NCBI GenBank assembly: GCA_023255285.1
Contig: JALRIY010000099.1
Location: 1-8,231, forward strand
DNA: 8,231 nt
Origin: Algoriphagus sp.
GTDB lineage: Bacteria > Bacteroidota > Bacteroidia > Cytophagales > Cyclobacteriaceae
Direction: 5' to 3'
Both the position numbers and the translations under genes were made by a program. Below the pieces are notes generated by a model. It had not been told where the DNA came from. It made no database searches and was given only the letters and a program-made list of their open reading frames with translations. This document shows positions 1 through 6,369 of this stretch, one piece after another. The first letter of the stretch is position 1. Every line of letters begins with the position of its first letter.

Positions 1-164
1 AAATAAGAGCCCAAACTAGTACTCATATTCACTGCGATTAAACTAAACACCTCGCTCAATTGAATTATTTTTTTCCTTCCTAACTTGCTCAAATCCCTTA
101 CTCCATATCTGCCACTCCCCCACCCCTTACAAGAAGTTACACTTAATGAATTGGGCCCTTATTT
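1..164. repeat. Inverted repeat pair (14-bp arms, 13 of 14 matching) bracketing the region downstream of addB
   Basis: The left arm AAATAAGAGCCCAA (1-14) is the reverse complement of the right arm TTGGGCCCTTATTT (151-164), with one difference at base 8. The arms enclose 136 bases. In a minus-strand transcript, the direction of addB, the one difference becomes a G-U wobble, so all 14 positions could pair; in a plus-strand transcript it is an A-C mismatch. The enclosed stretch is strikingly pyrimidine-rich on the plus strand (about 65-130) and has a loose direct repeat, CTCGCTCAA (51-59) and CTTGCTCAA (84-92). It could be a small non-autonomous transposon-like element (MITE) or a structured 3' untranslated region. 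The left arm starts at the first base of the window, so its outer limit and any target-site duplication cannot be seen. No gene is supported in 1-176. A minus-strand ATG at 24-26 opens a frame that runs off the window after eight codons, too little to call. Confidence 0.5.
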
Positions 165-176
165 AGCGAAAAAATT

Positions 177-3014
177 TCACCTTCCACACAATTCTTTGTA
201 GGCACAGTAAGTGCATTTTTTCTTGTCCTCCGTTTGATCAAAAGGGATCAAAGGATCGACAATTTCCTCTAGCAGTCCACGAAGACCTTTCTCAAATTCT
301 TCTGCAAAAACTCGGTAATCGTTGACCTCAACATCATCCAATTGGAGGTAAGGAGAAAAGTTTGGAGAATAGATTTCTTTGATGTTGATGATACCAGGTT
401 TTAGAGGAAGCTGGTTTTCAGGAAACTGGTAATGATAGAAAAAGGCATAGAGGAAAGTTTGCATCGCAGCCTTGTTTCTTTTCATGTTTTCTCTATCAAA
501 TAGAGAACCGATGGAAGTAATCTTCTTGGTATCCTTTCCAGTTTTGTAATCCAAAAGACGGACCACAGCATCTTTGATATCCATTCGGTCAATTACCCCT
601 CCAAGAGCAACTTCTTTCTCCCCTTCCTCGGTTTTAATGGATAGGTATGCCCGATGTTCTTTTTCCAAACCAACTACCTTAAAATCTCCATTCCGCTGAT
701 CATAGGCAAGAATTGCTTGAATGTACTTGGTCAATACCTCTCGAGCAATTTGCAATTGCCCCGTCAGTAAGAGTTCTTCTCCCTCCTCTTTTTTATACAG
801 TTCTCGAAAAGCTTGCTCCACCGCTTTTGGTACTTGTGGCAAGAGGCGATTGATTTCATGGCTCGTGATCTCACGAAACTCCTGGCCTTCGGGAATCTGA
901 TAAAGAATTTCCACTCCCCTATGTAGTAATGTGCCAAAGGTCATGGGGTCAATTGTTTTGACTACTACCTCTTTCTCTTTTAGCTCAGCTACATAGCGCA
1001 AGTAAAATCGTAAGCGGCAATCCAAGTACATGTTGAGTGCAGAGGCAGAAAATCGCTTTTCTGCTTCTCCTTCCCCATTGGGCTTAAAATACCGAGCAAA
1101 GCGAGCAAGCATGGCTGGGCTCTTAGTAAGCGTAATGGATTGATTTGGAGTAAGATTTACCGGCACTAAAACCGATTCTGGGGCTGAAATAGGCAACTCC
1201 ACACGCATCTGCTGTATAAACCGACTCATCTCGCTGGATTTACCCTGTTCCCCCGCTGTGGTATAAATCAAATGTACCTTTTCTGCACGATGCAACAAGC
1301 GATAAAAGGTGTAGGCATAGATGGCATCGTTTTGTTCCTGCACTGGCAAACGAAAAGCCTTGCGGAGATTCATTGGAATCATCGATTGGATCCCTCCTCC
1401 AGGAGGAAAACTACCTTCATTCAAATCGCAAATAATTACACGCCTAAAATCAAGATTTCGAGATTCCAATACTCCCATCACCTGCAAACCTTGAAGAGGC
1501 TCCCCTTCAAAGGGCAACTTAAGATCCCGAAAAAGCTTACGAAATAAGCTCAATAGGAATTCAACTTTTAACCCTTTACTACCCGTTGAACTAAATATTT
1601 CCTTTACACGATTCAATTGCTTGAACGCTTGAAACAAGTAACTTTTTTGAGTAGGGTCTTCTTGTAATTCTTTTGCCAAATAATCAATTAGTGCAATCAA
1701 ATACTCGATCATTAAGTCACCGGATATTTTTTGAAAGACCATATCAAAAAGAGCGTTTTTCTTGGTCAATAGCTCTTCGGGAACATCTACCCATTTCTCT
1801 TCTTGTATTTTTTTGGCTATTTGAGCAGACCATACACTATCCGCTACTTGCAAATAGGGATAAGCCAACAGATCTAAAACAGATTTATGGTAAAAGGTCA
1901 CCTGCCCATCCTTCCGCTTGGCATGGCGCTGCAAATCCAATACTGCATCCAAAAAAGCATATATCGGTGCATTGCGCATGGGATACCCCATGGTTACATT
2001 AAGTTTGGAGATTCCTTCTGGAAGCTGGTATAATACAGGGAATAGCAACTGCTCATCCGGAAGAATAATAACCGTTTCTTCTAATTGTTCCCCTAGCTCT
2101 ACCCGCTCCAACAATTTGCCCACCAAATTGGCCTGATTGGTTTTTAAGGGAATAGCGTGCGTATGAATTTGAGATCCCTTTTTCTGGATTCGAGCAGGAA
2201 GCTGTTTGGAAAATGTTGGACCAAATACTGCATTTTTTCTGTATTCCCTGAAAAACAACCCTGCCTCTTGAAGAGGGTCATCTAGGTAGTAAGCATCCAC
2301 ATCCCAATAAATCTCAGCAGCAAATGCCTGAATGAAATGGGTAATAATCTTCTCTTCGGCACCTGTAAATGCGTTGAACCCAATAAAAATTAAGTGCTTG
2401 TCCGGTTTAGGTATCGAATTGGTCGTGGATGCTACCTTCCGATACAGCTGTCCCCCATAAGCTAATCCAGATTTTTGAAGTCGCTCTTGAAACCCTTCAT
2501 AAAGGTCCCCAAGAATCTGCCAAAACTTTAGAAAACGGGCTTTTTCAGTTTCATTTTGACGTTCAAAAGCCTTCCAAAACTGTGCAATTAACGCCCATTG
2601 TTCTTCAGTAAGGAAACTTAAATCCGATTCAAATTCCTTAATTTCAGCCAGGTGGGCATATACCTGCTTTACTGGAGCCAAGAATTGATCCAAATCATTG
2701 AAATCTTTTAAAATCAGCTCCCCCCAGTGAAAGAATCGATCAAAGGGTTCCGCATCTTTTTGTAAGGTTCGGTAGGTTTCGTAGAGTTCAAAGACTAAGG
2801 TAAGGTCGTCCGCAGGTGTATTTCCTGCTAGTTGGTACACCAGCTGCTCAATGGTCACCACCTCAGGCATCCAAACAGGTTGTTGGATCAGTTCACCTAG
2901 GTACTTGGTAAAAAAAAGTCCTGCACGACGATTGGGCAACACCACACGAAGATCTTTCAAATCCCTGCCGGATTCTAAAAGCTTTTGTGCGGTTTCTTTT
3001 AAAAAGGGAATCAT
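177..3014 (-). CDS. addB: AddB-like (RexB-like) subunit of the AddAB helicase-nuclease, with PD-(D/E)XK nuclease and Fe-S cysteines
   Basis: Likely partner of AddA in the complex that resects DNA double-strand ends for RecA-dependent repair. The 945-residue protein resembles a UvrD-type helicase without a working motor. Where Walker A would be (about 24-35) it reads VVLPNRRAGLFF, with no GKT/GKS. Helicase-like scaffold segments remain at about 208-216 (LIFIGFN) and 512-540 (LESRNLDF, then LNEGSFPP). The C-terminal nuclease domain has H698 (GTLLHRG), D809 (VIDRMD), D822-Y-K824 (DYKTG) and Q852-x3-Y856. The spacings H-111-D and D-13-D equal those of E. coli RecB (H956, D1067, D1080, K1082), so the site should be active. 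C666 (YLDCRLRFY) plus C934-x2-C937-x5-C943 at the extreme C-terminus match the AddB iron-sulfur staple. It is somewhat shorter than B. subtilis AddB (about 1,166 residues). The ATG overlaps the addA stop codon by four bases and has no Shine-Dalgarno sequence, suggesting coupled translation. The family is clear; the name addB rests on motifs and partner. Confidence 0.9.
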   Translation of the reverse strand: MIPFLKETAQKLLESGRDLKDLRVVLPNRRAGLFFTKYLGELIQQPVWMPEVVTIEQLVYQLAGNTPADDLTLVFELYETYRTLQKDAEPFDRFFHWGELILKDFNDLDQFLAPVKQVYAHLAEIKEFESDLSFLTEEQWALIAQFWKAFERQNETEKARFLKFWQILGDLYEGFQERLQKSGLAYGGQLYRKVASTTNSIPKPDKHLIFIGFNAFTGAEEKIITHFIQAFAAEIYWDVDAYYLDDPLQEAGLFFREYRKNAVFGPTFSKQLPARIQKKGSQIHTHAIPLKTNQANLVGKLLERVELGEQLEETVIILPDEQLLFPVLYQLPEGISKLNVTMGYPMRNAPIYAFLDAVLDLQRHAKRKDGQVTFYHKSVLDLLAYPYLQVADSVWSAQIAKKIQEEKWVDVPEELLTKKNALFDMVFQKISGDLMIEYLIALIDYLAKELQEDPTQKSYLFQAFKQLNRVKEIFSSTGSKGLKVEFLLSLFRKLFRDLKLPFEGEPLQGLQVMGVLESRNLDFRRVIICDLNEGSFPPGGGIQSMIPMNLRKAFRLPVQEQNDAIYAYTFYRLLHRAEKVHLIYTTAGEQGKSSEMSRFIQQMRVELPISAPESVLVPVNLTPNQSITLTKSPAMLARFARYFKPNGEGEAEKRFSASALNMYLDCRLRFYLRYVAELKEKEVVVKTIDPMTFGTLLHRGVEILYQIPEGQEFREITSHEINRLLPQVPKAVEQAFRELYKKEEGEELLLTGQLQIAREVLTKYIQAILAYDQRNGDFKVVGLEKEHRAYLSIKTEEGEKEVALGGVIDRMDIKDAVVRLLDYKTGKDTKKITSIGSLFDRENMKRNKAAMQTFLYAFFYHYQFPENQLPLKPGIINIKEIYSPNFSPYLQLDDVEVNDYRVFAEEFEKGLRGLLEEIVDPLIPFDQTEDKKKCTYCAYKELCGR
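3011..3014 (-). promoter_or_regulatory. ATGA stop/start overlap coupling addA to addB
   Basis: On the minus strand the four bases ATGA contain the addB start ATG and the addA stop TGA. The bases just upstream (GAAATTATCGCCTT) contain no purine-rich ribosome binding site. AddB synthesis therefore most likely depends on ribosomes finishing addA, which suits subunits of an equimolar heterodimer. The overlap is seen directly; the coupling is inferred. Confidence 0.8.
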
Positions 3015-6000
3015 AAGGCGATAATTTCAGTAGGTTCAAGGTAACAGAGGTATCCTTTGACCGGGACTTGTGTCAAGGTCTTGACCAATGCCATGTATTC
3101 CTGGACTTGATTCGCATGGGATTCGCGCTTAACTCCAGTTTTGAAATCAATGACGAGTGCCTCGTCTTTCCCAATCAAAATTCGATCAGGACGCTTTTGC
3201 ACTCCTCCTGGCAATAAAATCCCTTGTTCAGTCAAGGTGGGTAAATCTGGGTCAAACCATCCCTTTACTTGAGGCAAGGCAAAAAGCTGGGCTAACTTTT
3301 GATTTATTTCGAAAGCAATATTTTCTTCCCATCTCCCCTCAAATGTGTACTGCTTGACAAGCTGAATCGCATCCTCCAGGTCTTTAGCTTCTGCCAATAT
3401 GGAGTGAATGATTATCCCAAAATCTCGCTGCGCGCGTGCGCGAATACCCTCGGAAGAAAAATCCCAAGGATAGGCTTTGGTTTGTAATTTGGATTTCCAA
3501 TCCATGAAATCCCAACGAAGTGGGGGAGCTTCCCCAACTTCACTTTTATCGGTTGAGCTCACTGCAGGCCAATTTCCCCAATCAAAAGTATGTGTCTCTG
3601 AATCCCAAGAGGAAGTTGTTTCTTCTTCCAACTGAAATCCTCCTGAAAACAGCGTATACAGGAGATTACCTGTACGGGTGGGAGAAATTTCTTTTTTAGT
3701 TTTGGAGATCGAATACGTACCAAAACCAAAAAGCGCCTCCTCCGCACGTGTATAGGCTACATACAGCATATTGAGCGAATCCAAATAGGACAAGCGAACT
3801 TCCTCGTTGTAAGCAGCTGCAAAATGGCTGTTTTTCAAAAGGGTTTGATGGGTCAAAGGGACCACAGTCTGTACTCCATTTTCTGATTCAAATGGAGCCC
3901 AAAGGATAGACGCTTGCAAACCTGAGGAAACAATTCCCCAATCCATAAAGGGTAGGATCACTACCTTAAATTGGAGCCCTTTGGACTTGTGGATGGTCAA
4001 TATCCGCATCGCATCGTGGTCCTCTGGAATTTTCACAGTCCGCTTCTTCTTATTCAGCTCCCACCAATCTAAAAAACCAAGTAAGTCCGCTCGATTCTTT
4101 TTTATGTAATCCAAAACAGCCTCTTTAAATCCAGAGACGTAGCTAAGATCCTGCTGCTTTTGAGTTAATCCAAGAAAAGTAAGCCCCTGCTCTACCAATT
4201 CAATCAAAGGCATCTGTTGGAAATTTGCTTGCCTCTTTTGCAACTCTTGTTCCTTCTCTTGCAATTCACTTGGCAATCCATCCACAAAAAATAGCTCGTG
4301 ACTCAAGGGGATTCCGTGTACCAAAGCGTAGAATTGCCAAAGAGTTTTGAATGCTACTTGATTTGAGGGATCGCTCAAATAGGTCAAAAATCCAACCACG
4401 CATTTCACTGCGATGGATTTATCGATAAACAAAGACTCTTCGGAAAGGACATCAAAGCGATAATCCGAACTTGTCGATTGCCGCTGCACTTCCATGAATT
4501 TATCTGCCAAAATAGCCCCCTCCCCATTTTTTCGCACCAAAAAGGCAATGTCCTTCAATGCATATCCTCTATCCTGCAACTGTCTTACCAAATCAGGAAG
4601 TTTTTCCAAAGAACCCAACTCTATTGCCTCCTCCTCGATTTCATCCTCCTGCGTCCTTTCACCACTGCTCTTTTCAACAAATTCCATGCGGATTTTTCCT
4701 TGGAACAAAACCTTTTCTTTAGTTTCTGGAACCTCCTGTGCCACGCCCTCAAAAGCTAGAGAAAGCTTGTTTTCTGAATCTAATGCATAATGGGCCTCCA
4801 TACCCCGCTCCATTATTCCTGGTAATTGCTGGAAAACAGTATTATTGAAGGCGATGATGCCTGGCAGACTCCTGTAGTTGACACTTAGGTTCTTAACTTC
4901 TACAAAATCGGAATGAATCTGCTCTTGCACCTCAGACAGCAATAATTCTAATTTCCCTCCACGCCAACGGTAAATAGATTGCTTTACATCGCCTACCAAT
5001 AGATTGGTATTTCCCGATGCTAAAGAATTTTCCAACAAGGGCTTAAAACTTGCCCATTGAAATTCGGAGGTGTCCTGAAATTCATCTATCAAAAAGTGTT
5101 GGTACTGATTTCCAATTTTTTCGTACAAAAAAGGGGCTTCGTTTTCCCGAGTAATCTCAGCCAAAAAATCATTTACATCCGAAATCAATAAAATCCCTTC
5201 CTCATCTTTAAGATCTCGCAATTCGAAAATCAAATTTCTAAATACGCCAAAAGCATTTAAATTTTTCTGCAAGGCCGAAAAGGTGTTCCATTCCTTGAGT
5301 TTGTCAGGCCAAGAAAAAAGTAAATCTCCCAATCCTGCCTCGAAAGCTTGACGAATCGCCAACTCCTGCCTAGATTTATTAGCAAACCAATTATTTACCT
5401 CTGGCAAATCCCGTAGCATGGTAACAGTAAGCTCTGGAAAAGGCATTTTTGGGTTGCCTAGGACTCCAAACCGCTTGGCAAAACTATTGCTTCCTCCTTT
5501 GAAATCTGTCCATTCCAATCCAAATTGAATCCGAATATCCTCTGCCTGCTGGGCCTGAATTTTGGCTTCTGCTATCAAGGATTGACGAACGCGAGAAATC
5601 TGACCTTTGAGCTCAGGTAAAAACCCTTCTTGTCCCACACTTTCTTGAAAAATTGCTCGGAAGGACTTGAATTGTTCCTGAAAAATCTCTTTCCCAAGCC
5701 CTTTAATTCCCATCCGAATGTCCCAAGATTTTCCATCCAATAGCTGCTCCTCGGCATAGTCTACCAACCAATTGCATAGAACTGGATCTTCAACAACTTT
5801 TTCCACAATTCGGTCCACCAACTTATCCAAAACCGCATCAGTATCCATTTCCAAGTCAAACTTGGCTTGCAAATCCATTTCTCTTGCAAAAGAACGGATC
5901 ACCTTTTGGAAAAAGGAGTCGATCGTGCTTACCGCAAAATGACCATAGCCATGCAATACAAACAAGAGCGTTGCCCGAGCTTGTTGCATCAACTGCTCCT

Positions 6001-6253
6001 TGTCCAATTTTAAAAAATCCATAAGCTCCCTATCTAAGGGGTTACTGGGATTTACTAAGTGACTCAACCTCTCTAGCACAGAGATAATTCGCTCCTTCAT
6101 CTCTGTAGTAGCCTTATTGGTAAACGTCACCGCCAGAATTTGCCGATAGCCAGATTGAGGATTTCTCAATGCAAGCTTGAGGTATTCCAAAGTGAGGGTA
6201 TAGGTCTTCCCAGATCCTGCTGAAGATCGGTAGAGTAAGAATGGTTTTGCCAT
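3011..6253 (-). CDS. addA: AddA-like UvrD-family helicase with C-terminal RecB-type nuclease
   Basis: Motor and nuclease subunit expected to unwind and cut double-strand DNA ends with AddB, feeding RecA-dependent recombination. Numbered from the ATG at 6253 (1080 residues), the SF1A helicase motifs are all present: Walker A SAGSGKT with K16, Ia TFTNKATTEM (43-52), Ib STIDSFFQ (109-116), II IDEFQDT with D390/E391, III GDVKQSIYRWRGG (421-433), IV NYRS with R461, V TIHKSKGLQ (around 753-761) and VI YVAYTRAEE with R836. The C-terminal nuclease has H950, D1023 (RPDR), D1036-F-K1038 (IDFKTG) and Q1049-x3-Y1053 and looks intact. B. subtilis AddA is longer, about 1,232 residues. A TTG at 6295 would add 14 residues (FEFFIFEKNFF-like), but members of this family start a few residues before Walker A, so I chose the ATG. 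The frame is uninterrupted. The order A then B is opposite to the B. subtilis addB-addA operon. RecB is the main alternative name; the adjacent AddB-type gene with Fe-S cysteines favours AddA. Confidence 0.92.
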   Translation of the reverse strand: MAKPFLLYRSSAGSGKTYTLTLEYLKLALRNPQSGYRQILAVTFTNKATTEMKERIISVLERLSHLVNPSNPLDRELMDFLKLDKEQLMQQARATLLFVLHGYGHFAVSTIDSFFQKVIRSFAREMDLQAKFDLEMDTDAVLDKLVDRIVEKVVEDPVLCNWLVDYAEEQLLDGKSWDIRMGIKGLGKEIFQEQFKSFRAIFQESVGQEGFLPELKGQISRVRQSLIAEAKIQAQQAEDIRIQFGLEWTDFKGGSNSFAKRFGVLGNPKMPFPELTVTMLRDLPEVNNWFANKSRQELAIRQAFEAGLGDLLFSWPDKLKEWNTFSALQKNLNAFGVFRNLIFELRDLKDEEGILLISDVNDFLAEITRENEAPFLYEKIGNQYQHFLIDEFQDTSEFQWASFKPLLENSLASGNTNLLVGDVKQSIYRWRGGKLELLLSEVQEQIHSDFVEVKNLSVNYRSLPGIIAFNNTVFQQLPGIMERGMEAHYALDSENKLSLAFEGVAQEVPETKEKVLFQGKIRMEFVEKSSGERTQEDEIEEEAIELGSLEKLPDLVRQLQDRGYALKDIAFLVRKNGEGAILADKFMEVQRQSTSSDYRFDVLSEESLFIDKSIAVKCVVGFLTYLSDPSNQVAFKTLWQFYALVHGIPLSHELFFVDGLPSELQEKEQELQKRQANFQQMPLIELVEQGLTFLGLTQKQQDLSYVSGFKEAVLDYIKKNRADLLGFLDWWELNKKKRTVKIPEDHDAMRILTIHKSKGLQFKVVILPFMDWGIVSSGLQASILWAPFESENGVQTVVPLTHQTLLKNSHFAAAYNEEVRLSYLDSLNMLYVAYTRAEEALFGFGTYSISKTKKEISPTRTGNLLYTLFSGGFQLEEETTSSWDSETHTFDWGNWPAVSSTDKSEVGEAPPLRWDFMDWKSKLQTKAYPWDFSSEGIRARAQRDFGIIIHSILAEAKDLEDAIQLVKQYTFEGRWEENIAFEINQKLAQLFALPQVKGWFDPDLPTLTEQGILLPGGVQKRPDRILIGKDEALVIDFKTGVKRESHANQVQEYMALVKTLTQVPVKGYLCYLEPTEIIAL

Positions 6254-6255
6254 AG

Positions 6256-6285
6256 AAAAAAAGTTCTTCTCGAATATAAAGAACT
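6256..6285 (-). terminator. Hairpin plus T-tract immediately before the addA start: possible terminator, attenuator or translational lid
   Basis: On the minus strand AGTTCTT (6285-6279) and AAGAACT (6268-6262) form a perfect 7-bp stem around the 10-base loop TATATTCGAG, followed by six further Ts (6261-6256). The start codon of addA follows two bases later (6253). G-U pairs could extend the stem at both ends. The stem is AT-rich (2 GC pairs of 7), so it should be weak. It lies about 85 bases after the stop of the upstream dehydrogenase and could end that transcript. Because it abuts the addA start it would also affect any addA message begun upstream. The sequence is seen directly; its function is inferred. 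Confidence 0.4.
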
Positions 6286-6312
6286 CAAAATGCAATCCAC
6301 TCTAAGACCCTC

Positions 6313-6337
6313 TAAATTGACAGTATTTGTCGATTTA
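6313..6337. repeat. 10-bp imperfect inverted repeat between the dehydrogenase gene and addA
   Basis: TAAATTGACA (6313-6322) and TGTCGATTTA (6328-6337) are inverted repeats with one mismatch around the 5-base spacer GTATT. The site lies 33 bases after the dehydrogenase stop codon and 60 bases before the addA ATG. No T-tract follows the stem on either strand, so it is not a classical intrinsic terminator. The mismatch is a U-G wobble in plus-strand RNA but A-C in minus-strand RNA, so it pairs less well in the direction in which the genes are read. A dyad of this size and position could be an operator for a dimeric regulator of addAB, or the base of a longer terminator. I could not place a convincing Bacteroidota promoter (TTG, about 19-21 bases, TAnnTTTG) around it. 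Confidence 0.35.
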
Positions 6338-6369
6338 TAAAAAACACAAGTAGGTATAGGATTTCCTGA

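Noticed and set aside
1..26. Minus-strand ATG at 24-26 as the start of the next gene (MSTSLGSY...).
   Set aside because: Only eight codons lie inside the window, there is no ribosome binding site or promoter, and the frame runs through the left inverted-repeat arm.
3432..3438. GCGCGTG, the Lactococcus lactis Chi sequence, inside addA on the plus strand.
   Set aside because: It lies in a run of Arg-Ala codons, a single 7-mer is expected by chance about once per 16 kb per strand, and there is no reason to expect the Lactococcus Chi in this lineage.
6271..6278. TATATTCG on the minus strand as a Bacteroidota -7 promoter box (TAnnTTTG).
   Set aside because: It matches with one mismatch, but no TTTG or TTG box lies at the required 19-21 base spacing; the nearest TTG is only 14 bases away.
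6254..6295. Longer addA reading frame starting at TTG 6295 (14 extra residues).
   Set aside because: The start is a rare TTG, the extra residues are a low-complexity Phe-rich stretch laid over the hairpin and T-tract, and family members begin just before Walker A. The ATG at 6253 fits better.
6358..6367. Short palindrome-like AGGATTTCCT just after the dehydrogenase stop codon.
   Set aside because: At most four base pairs with a two-base loop and no T-tract after it; too small to be a terminator.
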